Position numbers and translations under genes: made by a program. Positions 11,936 through 23,857 of a stretch of DNA of 64,000 bases are shown piece after piece. Below the pieces are notes generated by a model, which ran no database searches, was not told the DNA's origin, and saw only the letters and a list, made by a program, of their open reading frames with translations. Within the stretch, counting starts at the first letter, position 1, and each line of letters starts with the position of its first letter. The DNA comes from Cycas panzhihuaensis (Eukaryota; Cycadophyta): assembly GCA_023213395.1 (NCBI GenBank), contig CM041465.1, positions 232,135,741 to 232,199,740 on the forward strand, in the 5' to 3' direction.

Positions 11936-12480
11936 TGAACATGAGTTCAACTATTATGGAGAATTGCAACTAGATTTGGTTTCAGAAGGAAATGATACAA
12001 ATGCATACCTAACAAATTGGTTGCAAGGAGCATATGGAGTCAATGGGCCTAGTATTAATTATTATAGAACGACGATTATCTATGCTGTTGATCAAAGATG
12101 GTCAAAAGACAATGAAACCCACAAGGGGAACCAAGGACATGTTGTTTGCCACAACTCTACAAGTCATAGTGGCAAATTGGTAGACTAGTCAAGGAGTGAC
12201 AACATAAAAAAATGACAAAGCAAATCATAGATAAAAGGAAACAAAAGAGGACACACCATAACCATCATGCTAAGACATGGCAATTCAAAAAAGGGGAATG
12301 AGTATGGGAGTTTGATAGTAAGTTCCAAATGCATAAGGTAGAATTAAAGATGCATTGGAAAGGACCTTATATGATTGAAGAAATTTATGAAGTGGCAGAT
12401 ATGATGACAAGACATCCTAGTGCATTGAAGATATTGTTCCAATGTATTAGGTCACCATTGTAGGGATGAAGAGTTAGAAG
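11936..12480 (+). pseudogene. Internally deleted Ty3 pol: protease spacer joined to integrase tail
   Basis: Two pieces can be matched to the 47-59 kb Ty3 element. At about 11965-12060 the frame reads YLTNWLQGAYGVN, comparable to FVDYWLQDAYEVN in the protease-RT spacer of that element. At about 12240-12410, frame by frame, WEFDSKFQMHKVELKMHWK and KGPYMIEEIYEVADM match the post-integrase tail (DSKFKTHPRKLKMRW, LGPYITERIFENG). Everything between (RT, RNase H, integrase core) is missing, so this is a deletion relic. It probably belongs to the same old element as 7224-8586, interrupted by copia. Confidence 0.55.
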
Positions 12481-12900
12481 AGTTTCCACAATTGGAACTG
12501 GAGGAGAAACCAATACAAATGGCCTACCAACACCCATGTTCTAATGTTATTAGTGGGGACATCTTGGGCGTGGGGAGCCACTGGTCAAAAAATCCAATAG
12601 ATGAAAATCTTATTAGATTAGATTTAGGAAGAATGGAATCAACAAATGAGTTTAGAAATAGTGATAGAATTACACAAAGAGGTAAGAAGATTGAAGGAAG
12701 AACTGATGAAAATAAATAAATAAGTTTAAAAATAAAACATGGATATTAGGAATTTGACAAAACTTGTAAGGTCATGGCACATAGTTGTCCAAACAGGATG
12801 AGATAGTACATCAACTACAGAGTGACCTAACAACCAAATAGACACAGATTATTGATCTATCAAGGCAACTTGAGAAAAGGGAAGGGGGAGAGTAACCCCA
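12481..12900 (+). pseudogene. Post-integrase coiled-coil remnant of the Ty3 element
   Basis: After the integrase tail come frames rich in charged heptads: IELHKEVRRLKEELMKI near 12665-12715 and DEIVHQLQSDLTTK then TQIIDLSRQLEKREGGE near 12800-12895, with a stop between. The 47-59 kb element likewise ends in an ORF with a coiled-coil tail after integrase (48302-49063), so this is probably the decayed counterpart. The assignment rests on position and character rather than clear residue identity. Confidence 0.35.
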
Positions 12901-13019
12901 TGAAAAACCAAAACATTTGGAAAATTTTGATAGGCTAGACACTTACTGGGGATTGGAGCAAGAATGTTCAACAAACTTGAACCTTGAAATAGATGTATGC
13001 AATAAATCTAGCACATGAG

Positions 13020-13255
13020 CATTTGGAACAATCATGAGTTGCCTAAGGAATGACTCAAATTATCATGAACAACTTAATGAAAGTCTCAAACAATCAAGAA
13101 TGGCTAAAACAGTCAGGAATGGTTCAAATGGCCAAAATGGTTGCAAAAATAGCCTAAATGGTCATAGAAATGGCTAGAATGGTTTTAAAAATGGTCAAAA
13201 TAGTTGTAGGAATAACTAGAACAATTGTAGGAATGGTTGAAATAGAACACTCAAA
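13020..13255 (+). repeat. Degenerate minisatellite of AATGG(C/T)-type units
   Basis: Short irregular units such as AATGGCTAAAACAGTCAGG, AATGGTTCAAATGGCC and GAATGGTTGAAAT recur about every 12-22 bases. It looks like a decayed tandem array of a short A/G-rich unit just upstream of LTR-like sequence. Confidence 0.6.
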
Positions 13256-13469
13256 ACATGTGTTTGCAACGTAGGAACACGTGACAATCGGGAACATATA
13301 GAAGGGACACAAGGATACATAGAAGGGAATGCACAATAAGTCAATGTTTGGTTAAGAATTAGACAACAATTGATCAACAAACTACAATGAGATGGTGGTA
13401 GCATCTATACAAACATATAGAGATACCAAGAGGCACCATTAATTGTTGTAATTAATTGTAATTGTGTAA

Positions 13470-13870
13470 TTGTCATTGAGGGTCAAAATTTTTATGTCAA
13501 AAGTTACATCCTTTTGCATTAGGGCACTAGCAATTGGGTATAAGTATGACATTGTCACCTTAGACTTGGTGTGAGGACTGATTTAAGCAATCGATAGGCC
13601 GTTCTCTCTAGGGGGAGAGCTAAGTCAATTCATCATAAGGCATGCTCTTTAGGACTTGCGAGCCGATTGAGCTAATACAACTCAAAACAAGGCACAACCT
13701 AAGAACATGCACTCAGTGTTTATTTAATGTAATAATGAGCTATGAGGAAATGTTGTAAAATATGCATGTTTGTGTACATTGCTTATGTTTCCTATTGACT
13801 AGTTGTTGCATATGAATGAAGACTAACTTATAGTGATGTCATAAGGATGTTGAAGGTGTGATTATGGAAT
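13470..13870 (+). repeat. Possible decayed 3' LTR
   Basis: Position after a pol tail, a TATA-like GGTATAAGTATG near 13540, and weak resemblance of TTTAATGTAATAATGAGC and following bases to the 7224-7962 LTR suggest a 3' LTR. Boundaries and identity are uncertain. Confidence 0.3.
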
Positions 13871-14469
13871 AATTGAGGCCAAATAAAAGGACACATGGTT
13901 GAAGCATAAACAAGCAGCCTTGGGACAACTAGTGTGCAGAGTTTCAGCCAACAAGGAATTGTACTTCTCTTATTTATACCCTTTTTTCTGTACCTTTTTT
14001 ATTACAATCTCAAACCAACCCAATCGATGGAGGAAATCTAACTTAGATCCAACAATAGTTCATGGCTTTAGAGTTGGTTAATTGGTTTTAGTTGAGGTTG
14101 GGGTTGGTTCATGTCTTAGTTTTCATTGAATGCTTGTTCTCAAAGTAAAAATTCTATTCAATACGATAAAGGAGATTGCCCAGGGTCATCTTACGAGGTC
14201 TTAAATACCTGCAATACACATACATATGCACAACACAAGCTGCAATGTAACAAATGGGAAGTAAATGAATTAAAGTGGTAAATTAATGTTTCAAATTTTA
14301 GATATTTTGGCTTTTTGAGGTTTAGGTAGTAAATATAATAATAATTTTCTCATCCGATCTAATCGTAATTGAATTCAGAGATGTTTGAAGTTCTATTTAT
14401 TCATTATTCACAAGAAATTAGGTGAAAATTAAGAGAAAACCTTGGAAATTTTGAAACGAAATTGAGAGA
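13871..14469. other. No recognisable gene
   Basis: AT-rich sequence with short frames only. No domain or repeat boundary seen. Confidence 0.45.
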
Positions 14470-14838
14470 ATGAAGGCAAATATATTGAGGATGACTGAGG
14501 TAGATTGTGGCTACCTTCTTCAAGGTTGTTATCTGCCTCCCTCACTATCCACAAAACTTCTAAATGCCTTGATTGATGCACAATTGACTGTTAATCTCTG
14601 GCATGATTCTAATACTACTACATTCCACAAATATTTAATCCCCCCTCTCAATGGAAAAAATGAATGTTTCATCGTTGAAAAGGAGGTTGAATTGAAAGTC
14701 GTTTTTCGACACACCTGTTATTACTTTATATATCCTCCTCTATTATTGCTAGTTGTTTTGCTACATGAAAATGTTTTTAGATTTTCATGCCTAGTGCTGA
14801 AATTTGATGTCTTTCATACCATATACACAGAAATTTGA
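14470..14838 (+). CDS. Unrecognised 122-residue frame, possibly an exon
   Basis: An open frame beginning MKANILRMTEVDCGYLLQG. Its middle (LPPSLSTKLLNALIDAQLTV, then LWHDSNTTTFHKYL and GKNECFIVEKEVELK) has a composition like real protein and is less repetitive than its surroundings. The last 40 residues are hydrophobic and look like intron or random sequence read through. I do not recognise a family. It could be an exon of a host gene, a gene fragment, or chance. Confidence 0.25.
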   Translation: MKANILRMTEVDCGYLLQGCYLPPSLSTKLLNALIDAQLTVNLWHDSNTTTFHKYLIPPLNGKNECFIVEKEVELKVVFRHTCYYFIYPPLLLLVVLLHENVFRFSCLVLKFDVFHTIYTEI

Positions 14839-15940
14839 TGATTTTATATGGCTTGTCATGTTTTTATGTTGCAACTAGATACCAATTTCTTATCCTGTAA
14901 TAATCAATGAGCTACTAAGTATTGGTTTTGCTACAATTGGATATTAGTATCTAATCTAAAATAATCAAGAAGTTATTGATATTGGACAATAGCAAGGAAG
15001 GGCTAATAGTGACCTATCAGGAGGCACTTTTGACCTACTAGGGATATCTTGCAACCACATAGGCTGCTTTTATGAATAAAAGGGGTTATTAATGAATCCC
15101 ATATGATTTGTAATGCTTTTACATGAGTTGCTTTACAACGAGCAACTACAAGTGATATGATAGAATAACGGATACAACACCCCATCTGAAACACCTATGC
15201 ACTGAGTATGCTATACTATGATGGAATTCAACAATTGAGAAGTAATATGTCCACCGTACATGACAGATGGACCTAAAAGAAACCTTTTGGAACACATTAA
15301 GGGGTCTCCCTGCCAAATATATTCATAGGATGGCACATGCTTCAGATTAGCTGCTTAAAGTGCTGATAAATGATGGAAAACAGGTCTCCATTTGCCAACA
15401 ATGGAGTTGGGTGATTTTGGGAATCAATGTGTCCACTGATGAGCAAAGAACAAAGACACTAAGAAGATTGCATGAAGCAAAGAAAGACGAGAATTCTAAG
15501 ATAAGAGGGATCTCAACTACAAAGATTCCAAAGGATTACCTTAAGAAGACAATGAATTGATTATGAAGTTGTGCAAATACCCACAAAGGTTATGAACAAG
15601 AGCCAAGAGAATTTGAGGAAATTCCAAGAGGAAACAAAGAAACACCAAGAAAAATGGAGGAGCTCCAAGGGCATGTAAGAAGGCAGATGTTGTCCAATTG
15701 ATGTAGATTGTGATTTCACATGGGTACAACAATTGGTCACTTCAAGGCCATAAGTTCAGTCAATTGATGGTTGTTTGGATATGGAGAAATTGATGAGGCT
15801 AAAGAACAAAGAAGAATTTTCTAAGGTAGAGGGAAGTTTGAGCTTGAAGCCATGGGGACCCCAAGGTATAAGAAGAATGGAGTTCGATTTTTTTCAGGAT
15901 TGGCAAGAAGGTATATTAACATTGCACCCCCAACCTATAT
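14839..15940. other. Unassigned sequence, possibly retroelement-derived
   Basis: Short charged frames on the plus strand (about 15360-15660, Lys/Glu/Arg-rich, for example STDEQRTKTLRRLHEAKKDE) resemble retroelement linker regions but carry no diagnostic motif. The stretch ends where a copia LTR begins. Confidence 0.35.
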
Positions 15941-16248
15941 TGAAAGGAGAGGATCTGGCCTTCATCTCTATGCACTATACACAAAGGCAAACATGGGAGC
16001 AAGAGAGACTTGAGAGAAAAAGAGTAGCTCTCACTAAATGGGAAGGTAAGAATGAACCTCCTCCTTTGAGCTTTTGCTTTATATTGATGAGAGAGTGCAT
16101 TAGGGTTAGGGTTTTCCCTAATGAGATGAAATTACACATAATGCACATGAAAGTGCATTTCACTTAAGTGATCTAATTTAAAGTTCACTTAAGACCCTTT
16201 TAGGAATAATAAACTAATGTAATGACCTTGTGGCATTAACCCATTTCA
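15941..16248 (-). repeat. 3' LTR of copia family A, copy 1
   Basis: On the minus strand it starts TGAAATGGGTTAATG and ends CTCTCCTTTCA. A purine run of eight G/A bases (complement of TCCCCCCCTTAA, 16250-16261) precedes it. It is near-identical to 23222-23528 and to 60693-61000. Confidence 0.92.
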
Positions 16249-16723
16249 ATCCCCCCCTTAATGGTGGAAGGTCATTTCATCCTATTTTATTCTAGCCTAT
16301 GAGATTTTGATTTGAGCCTCTTACAAAGAAAATTACTGTGACACTTTTGTGGAAAACCCTCATGGGGAAGAAAACCCACAAACTTTCTAATCTACTAAAC
16401 TGACTCAAGTGGCTCTTTGAATGAAGTCAGGTAGCCAATTAGTACAATGAGTTTTGTAGCTATAATCTACTGAGTCTCCATATACCATTTGGTCATCCCC
16501 CATGCCCTTTTGCCTTTTCATAGGTTTCGATTTTCCAAAATGGTACAAACCTTATCCTTTTGCACCCACAAGGGGTTTTTACAAATGGGGTAGAGCAAAG
16601 ACTTACTCTTGTCCTTCCGCGCCCACAAGGGGTTTTTACAAATGGGACAGGGTATGATGGTCTTTGTGTCATCTCCTTCAATTAGTTGGAGATAGAGGGC
16701 CTAAGGCAGAGGTGCCTTCAGAA
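16249..16723 (-). other. 3' untranslated part of copia A with a 57-bp direct repeat
   Basis: Between RNase H and the 3' LTR, CACAAGGGGTTTTTACAAAT occurs twice, at about 16567 and 16624, 57 bases apart. The same pair, with the same spacing, is in the second copy at about 61320 and 61377. It is therefore an original part of the element rather than a late duplication. Confidence 0.6.
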
Positions 16724-18240
16724 CTATTCAGACTTCACCCTTTGCAGTGGTTTGGTGAAGATATTGACCACTTGATTTGCTATGAGGCAGTACTTTAGTT
16801 GAATCGTGCCATCATGAACTAGTTCTCTAATCTTGTGGATTTTCGTACTTATATGTTTAGTACGATCATGAAATACAGGATTTTTAACTATGTGGATTGT
16901 AGACTGATTATCCACACATGGGTTGGTAGAACTTTTTTGGGTGGCATTCAATTTATTCAACAATTTTCTAAGCCATATAACCTCCTTACTTGTCTCAGAA
17001 GCAACAATATATTCAGCTTCAGTAGTTGAGTCTGCAACTATCTTCTGTCGTTTGGATCTCCATGATATTAGTGCTGTTCTAAGAAATGTTACATACCTGG
17101 ACGTGGATCTTCCTATGTCTTTCTCTCCAACAAAGTCTGAGTCTATGTATGCATAAAGTTTGAATTTTGCATTGGGTTCATACAACAGACCATATTTGTT
17201 GGTCGTCTTCAGGTACCTCAACACTCATACTGCAGCCTACCAGTGATTCTACTTAGGATTTGTTATGAATTGTGCAAGAATATTGACAGAGTGTGTAATA
17301 TCTGGCCTTTTGTTAGTAGTATAGATGAGACTACCTACAAGTTGCCTATAGAGTGTTGCATTTGCCTCTTTAGTGTCACCATCAGTTAAGAGTTTAACAT
17401 TAGGTTCTATAGGTGTAGCCACTGGTCGAGCATCTTCTAATTGAAACTTTGTCAGAAGATCGTTGATGTATTTTTCTTGGGAGAGAAAGATTTTGCCATT
17501 CTTTTGAGTTACTTCAATTTCCAAGTAATATTTTATCAATCCTAGGTCAGACAATTTAAAAGTTTTAGCAAGGTCCTTCAGCTGGTTAATTCCTTGTTCA
17601 ATATTCCCCATTATTAGCATATCGTCCACAAAGTTTAAGAGGTAAGTGACTCTATCTTTTTGGTGCTTGATGAACAATGTTGCATCAATATCTTGATGGT
17701 CGCAAACCTTGTATCCAAGTTGCCTCATTCTTTCAGAAAACTTGGTAAACCGACTACGAGGGGCTTGTTTCAGGTCGTGCGAGGACTTTCTGAACCTGCA
17801 AACCTTATGCTCCTGATCGACGATCTCGTATCCTTCTGGCTGAGCCATGTAAATTTCTTCTTCAAGGTCCCCATTGAGAAATGTAGTCTTAACATAGAAC
17901 TAGTGGATTTTTTCAACCTTGTTGAGCAGCTAAGGCCATAAGAGCTATGATTGTGGTCTACTTGGTTGTAGGTGCAAAGATTTCAGTGTAGTTGATGCCT
18001 TTCCTTTGTGTGAATCCTTTTACTACCAGCGTTGCCTTGTGTTTTTCTAGGGTGCCGTCTGATCTGTACTTGTTTTTGAACACCCATTTATTTCAAACTA
18101 CCTTTCTTCCAAGTGGTAGATTGACGAGCTCCCATGTACCCTTCTTGATAAGAGATTGGTACTCTTCGTTCATAGCATTTCTCTAAATTGCATGCTTTAT
18201 AGCTTCTTGGTACGTTAGGGGCTCTTCATTGAGAGCAAGG
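16724..18240 (-). pseudogene. Copia A reverse transcriptase and RNase H
   Basis: Minus-strand pol 3' part. The RT start (WVFKNKYRSDGTLEKHKA, about 18040-18100) is followed by a broken stretch, then MAQPEGYEIVDQEHKVCRFR (17848), the active site FVDDMLIMGN (about 17600), LSDLGLIKYYLEIEVTQKN and LVGSLIYTTNKRPDI (to 17249). RNase H has YIDSDFVGEKD, DSTTEAEYIVASE, NPVFHDRTKHI and ends VNIFTKPLQRVKSE at 16724. Frame breaks near 17230 and 17880 and stops in the 5' part inactivate it. Residues agree closely with copy 2 at 61-63 kb. Confidence 0.92.
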
Positions 18241-19660
18241 TGCAGTTCTGCTGGTTCAAGCTCAATGGAAAGTGATTCATGCATCCTTGCTCTATGGGCA
18301 CTTCTAGTGTCAGTTTTGCCTACCTCATCTGGTCGTATGCCCTTGTGTAGCTAGTAGGCTTCAAAAAACCTCGAATTGGGAACGAGGTTTTCATTTTCAC
18401 AGCCTCTTGGTCTTCATTTTAATTGTGAAAAAGATCATGTGAAACGTTTGGTACAGAGGAAATTGACAATGTTGGAGAAGATGGGCCAACCATTGATGTT
18501 GGAGAAGGTGGTCCTTCTACTATGGCTTTGCCTTTGTCAACTTGGCTATTCTCAAATGATGGTGCTGAATGTGCACACATCGTCTAGGAGTCACAACTTG
18601 TATCTTTCGGAGCTCTATTATAAGATTCCAAGATTTTGAGCAATTGTTGAGCATTCGCTCCCCCAACTTTTGGAATCTAGACATCAAATTCAGTAGCATT
18701 ATTAAATCGATACGAAGGCATCTTGGAGTCAAGTCTGAGCAATTGATTTTCAGTCTTTGCAAACACAGTGTCTTTAGTGATGATGATTTTGTGCTATGAA
18801 AGTAGGAAAACCTTGTACCTCTCTTTGTCCATAGAGTATCTGACAAAGATGCCTTTGAGGGCTCTATCCTGGAGCTTGTTTTTGTGTTCCTCCAAAATAT
18901 GAGCATAGCAAGTAGAGCCAAAAATTTTGAAGTGGGAGATAGTGGGGGACTGTCCATACCACATTTCATGTGGAGAGGGGCTGAACTTGGAGGGACTAAC
19001 AATGTTGATGCATGGTAGTCCATATAGCCTTGGCCCAAAGATAGACAGGGACATTCTTGTATACCAATATAGCACAAGCCATGTTCATGATGGTCTTGTT
19101 CATGCGCTTGGCAACTTCGTTCTGCTGGGGTGTACCTACAATAGTGGTTTAATATTTGATCCTATGGTGGCACAAGTACGATTCAAACTCATTGGAGGTG
19201 TACTTGCCACCGTTATTAGTCTTGAGTATTTTGGTCTTGAATCTTGATTCGTTTTCCATGTGGGCCTTGAGAGCTTTAAACATGAAAAAAACTTCATCTT
19301 TCTTTGCAAAAAACGCAACCCATACTTTCTTGGTAAAATCATCAATGAAAGTGATATAGTACCACTTTTGTTTGAGAGAATGGATGGGCATAGGACCGCA
19401 TGTCTCAGTGTACAAACTGCAAATGTTGGCTAGATTTCCACTGACTACTGAGAAAGGGTTGTCTTTGGGATTTGGCAATGATACATGCTTCACATTTGAA
19501 GGGCTTAGAGGAGAACCTAGGCATACCAGGAATGGTGGTATGTAGTTCTCTTAAGCGATCAATTTTGATATGGCCTATACGAGCATGCCATAAGGCTTCT
19601 TGGGATAACTTTTGAGAAGGCAGGGTTGTGGTAAAAGCAAAGTCATCATCGGCACAGTTG
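18241..19660 (-). pseudogene. Copia A integrase and linker
   Basis: Minus strand. The integrase finger is visible as WHARIGHIKIDRL (two His) and CEACIIAK (two Cys) near 19500-19600. The catalytic core has YYITFIDDFTKKVWVAFFAK and NNGGKYTSNEFESYLC (19149-19493). In the latter the usual D-N/R-GGE reads NNGGKYT, so a catalytic Asp is lost. Further on are IFGSTCYAHILEEHKNKLQD and GIFVRYSMDKERYKVF (18794-18930), the conserved integrase C-terminal block. Stops and frameshifts at about 19150 and 18794. Confidence 0.85.
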
Positions 19661-19739
19661 GCTTCAGAGGATGGTGAGCCAATTAGGTGAAAAGTTTGCC
19701 ATCAAGAATTCCAGTCATAACCACAGTATTTGAAGGAGG

Positions 19740-21240
19740 GTGGATGACAGAGGGAGTCTGATTATTTGCAGTTACGCTCAATCAAATCCATGAGAGACAA
19801 GGGTGGATAGGGAGAGTAGGAATATACAAAACATCAACAAGGGCAAAATCTAGAAGGCCTGGGAGTTTCAGGTGAACGGTTCCAAGTCCCAAGTCCTTCG
19901 ACTGGTTGAGATGATTTGTCAGCCATGTGTACAACACCATGAATTTTAGAGTTGAAATCTTGAAGGAATTGGTGATGGTAAGTCATATGTTGTGTTGCTC
20001 TAGTATCCATGATCCAAGATGAAGTATTTGAGGCGACGCTATTGGTAACTCCAAGTGGTGGAGGCAACAGTGAATAAGCATAACCACAATGAGCCTCAAT
20101 ATACTTAGTGGATCTGTCAATAGCATTTGATAAAGTGGCTCCAATTCTTTGAAGGTGTGCATGAGCAAATTGCTTTCCACCAAAAGCATCTTTGAAAGAA
20201 GTATCATCAACATTATACGCACCATGGTGTTGTTGATAGTTTGGTAGCTTGTTGGTGGCAGTTTTGCAATTTTTGGTATAACATCCTTTTCTCTGACACC
20301 TTTAACACAATTATTTGGATTTTCGTCCCATAAGAAGCATTGGGCTAGCTGGATTATCTCTGATTGCTGGATCTAAGTCCAGGTTGATTATTTTGGCCTT
20401 GGCCTTGAGTATGTTTTTGTTGGTATTGGGGAGCCTATTGACCATGAGGACGTTGTCCTTATTGTCTGCTTTTGCCTCATCCGCGAGAATTACCAACTCT
20501 GCGAGAGGGTTGACCTTGATTTTTGGTATAAAAAATATCTTCTTCCACTTCAAAAGTAGCATCAACAGGATCTAATGTAGTGCCGAAATTGATATCAAAG
20601 GTCTTGTCAAATTTGATGAACTTATCAGCAAGAGCCTCAAAGTTCAGGGTCTTCAAGGTGCCACTAGTTTGAAGACTTCCCAGTAGATTTTTTGTAGTTT
20701 GGGATATGGAGACATCACTGAATCAAGAATGGCCATGTAATGCATTGAGTCTTGAAGTCTTGATCGATGGCTTGCTTGATGGGATGAAGGAGATTGATTG
20801 TCTCATTTGCATGTCATTTCTACATTTTCAATTTGTTCATCTTCATCACTAAGTGAACAAATTCCAATTTTGATTTAGTGTCAAAGTTTTTCTTGAGAAT
20901 TTCAAGGGCTTTCCATGCTGCATCACGTACGGCTTCATCAATGAGGTTATGCCGGGAATAATCAGTGACAAGAAGCATCCCTGCACAGATTTTATCATCT
21001 TCAAGTTTCCATTGGCGTTTGGCTGTAGCATTAGTGGGAAAAGTCAAAAGAGTTTATCCAGAGGCAAATGTGGTAGCAATGGTAGCAACAGTTGGTGTAA
21101 TTTGTAGGTGATCTCTCCAAAGACCTTCATACTTTGCAACATTTCTGACTCCAGTGAACCACATGTTCCAATTTTCTTTCCCTTTAAGAACGCAGTTCAC
21201 ATTTTACTTGAATTGTGAAAGCATGGTGTCTTTTGAGAAG
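19740..21240 (-). pseudogene. Copia A gag and protease
   Basis: Minus strand. Gag core from about 21237: ATAKRQWKLEDDKICAGMLL and DEAVRDAAWKALEILKKNFD (20820-21047) are typical copia gag helices. A degenerate knuckle CQRKGCYTKNCK lies near 20260-20310. Protease follows with SSWIMDTRATQHMTYHHQF (about 19980-20030), where the catalytic DTGAT has become DTRAT. The protein would build the particle and cut the polyprotein. Several frame breaks; not functional. Confidence 0.8.
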
Positions 21241-23221
21241 GGAAGAAATGAACAAGGGACTATGAAAGTGATGGCAATAAATGACCAATCATTGTTTACA
21301 AATGGAGATGCAACGAAGCAGTGTAGCAGATAGAAGAATAAGGAAATGAGAATGGTTGCTCAAAGATGAAGGGAGCAACTTAGGGAAAAGTCACCAACAT
21401 TGTGACAAATATTAACCTGACATAGCAGGAATATGAGAAGCACTGCATGAAAATTGGCCATCAACAGTTAAAACAGAATTATCCTGACGCAACAAGAATG
21501 TAACACTATGAATGTGATTGCATTAAGGATTACTATTTGCAAATATGTGAGTGAGCAATATGCAAGATTATAGGCCAATGTGGAAGCTGACATCATTGGG
21601 GCACACAACTCTGAAACTCAAATGTTGATGTGTAATCAACCCAGTAACCTCTAACATGTGTCCAACGTGTAGTTGGGGTTGTTGAAGGGATGCCTAGGCT
21701 TCTACCAGAATTAAGTTGGCCTTCACCTACGATACCTGCAATTGTACTTGGTGATGAAATCCAAGTCACAATAGAGTCCAGGTACTCCCAATCCTCACCC
21801 CATTCACTAATAAGTAGCTATAGACCTTCTCCAAAGAGTGGTACGTGCATACCCACGACTATGACAAATATTGGACTGGGTACATTTTAATCTTGTATTT
21901 AAGTTTTAGTTTTTTCGATTGGTTATCAGGATGATTCCTGATTGAGGCACGATGGTATGGTTAACTAAGCCTCAAATATTTTGGTTAATTTCAGTCCCAA
22001 CTTGAAATTCACACCTCCTTTATGGCATGGTATTCTGCCAACCAAGGTATCTCAAGCTTGGCGAGTGTGTATACAAGCACAAGATGGCAGAAAATGACGT
22101 ATGTGATGCGTTTCTTTTAGGGAGAGTGAAAAGATTATCAAATTTGCATCAAATGTACATGTAACTAAAAATGGAATGTTTTTTGGAATGCTTACTTAGA
22201 GTGCTTTTAGAGTGCTAAACTGAAATGCTGAGAAGTGAGGTGAGGGCACTGGATATTGCTCCGATCCAGGTGCTTTTCCACTCACTTTTACAATGATCTT
22301 TGAAGCCTTAAAAAAACAAAGAAGAAAATTTCTTCACAATATTTTTTTTTTTAATACAAAAAAGTAGTCTTCACTAAAACAGCAGTAACTTTCTCCCACA
22401 ATAACAAAATTGAGTGCCACTTTTTGTGTTGAAAACTAGACTTGGAGCCGCATCTTCAACAAGTGGAATCAAGTTGAAATGCGTTTTGTAGAATTTTTGG
22501 CACCCCTGCAAAATGGACAGAACATATTTTACAAAATCCTTGTTGAAAATAACCACTATTCGCTAAAACAATAATAACTTTCTCTTGCGACAATGAAAAT
22601 GAATCCCACTTTTTGCACTAGAAATTAGACTTAGAGTTGCATCTTTAGCAATTGGAATCAAGTCAATTGGAGCTCTGGGAAATGTTTTACAAACCTATGA
22701 AGTTGAGTGAGCAAATTTTTATTTTTGCAGAAAATCTAACTTGCAAATATCTCATCAACAAATAAAATTTCCATCATTTTCTGTTTACCAGGATCCCAAT
22801 ATGGACAAGGTGAGAACATACGATGGTGAGTATTATAAATGGTTCCAAATTAAAAAAAAGAAGGGTAGCACCTCTCCTTACAAACATTTCTCTTTATAAA
22901 TCTAAATCTTGAAAAAATTTCAATAGCATTTCCCCTTGTCAAATGGACAAGAAGAAGGGAAAGAAAAGAAGAATGAGAAATGGCTACCAAAGGATTGGAA
23001 TCATTGAGCCTTACAATTCCTTGTATTGTGCTCCCAAAACCTGCAAAAGAGAAAGGAGGGAAAGCAAACAATACTAAATGTATTATGATGAAAACTTGAA
23101 AATTTTTTTAAATCCACTTACACAGTCTGCATTTACCGCATGGATTGTGGGGGAGAAGGAAGCGATGGCTCCATTGCAAATGCAAGTGAGGAATATGATG
23201 CAAGCTAGCTCTGATACCAAT
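21241..23221 (-). other. 5' leader of copia A, copy 1, with primer-binding site
   Basis: About 2 kb between gag and the 5' LTR without a sustained frame. The minus-strand primer site TGGTATCAGAGC lies at 23208-23219, two bases from the LTR. T- and A-rich stretches near 22340 and 22850 could be later small insertions. Confidence 0.6.
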
Positions 23222-23528
23222 TGAAAGGAGAGTATCTAGCCTTCATCTCCACGCACTATACACAAGGGCAAACGTGGGAGCAAGAGAGACTTGAGAGAAA
23301 AATGGTAGCTCTCATAAAATGGGGAGGTAAGCATGAGCCTCCTCCATTGAGCTTTTGCTTTATATTGATGAGCGAGTGCATTGGGGTTAGGTTTTCCCTA
23401 ATTAGATGAAATTACACATAATGCACATGAAAGTGCATTTCACTTAAGTGATCTAATTTAAAGTTCACTTAAGACCCCTTTAGGAATAATAAACTAATGT
23501 AATGAGCTTGTGGCATTAACCCATTTCA
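23222..23528 (-). repeat. 5' LTR of copia family A, copy 1
   Basis: Same family as 15941-16248, TGAAATGGG start at 23528 and TTTCA end at 23222 on the minus strand. Followed by a primer-binding site. Confidence 0.92.
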
Positions 23529-23857
23529 CCTCTCTCTATACTAGTTTCATGTAATAGAGGAGGTAGTTTTAGAACATTGGATGGTGAAAGCTAAGCCTTT
23601 ATATCAGATATGTTGTAGGTTAATCCATTGTCGAAAAGACCAAGGTTGGTGGGGGTGGGGGTGAAACAAGCTCAACCAAAGATATGAATGATACAAGATA
23701 AGATCAAATCTTTTGCTGGATCCTTAGATGCATATTAATGAGACACATGGTTGCAGAAAGAGCTCGGTATGGTAGAATACATAGAAACCAATGGCTTATT
23801 TCCCTTAGTTGTTATTAGAAATCTAAAAGATCGACTTATGTAGAAGCTTTGATACCA

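Larger units (their letters stand above)
15941..23528 (-). mobile_element. Full-length, inactive copia element (family A, copy 1)
   Basis: Two direct LTRs (15941-16248 and 23222-23528) enclose, on the minus strand, a primer-binding site, gag, protease, integrase, RT and RNase H in copia order, then a purine tract. All coding parts carry stops or frameshifts. Side-by-side reading of the LTRs shows about twenty differences in 308 bases (roughly 93-94% identity), so it is an old insertion. The flanking five bases (TATAT and CCTCT) do not match, so no target duplication is visible. A second copy of the same family begins at 60693. Confidence 0.9.

Noticed and set aside
15775-16167. 130-residue plus-strand frame with KGEDLAFISMHYTQRQTW
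   Set aside because: It runs across the boundary into the copia A 3' LTR; the same plus-strand reading recurs in 23221-23409 and 60674-60919 because those are copies of that LTR. It is antisense to the element.
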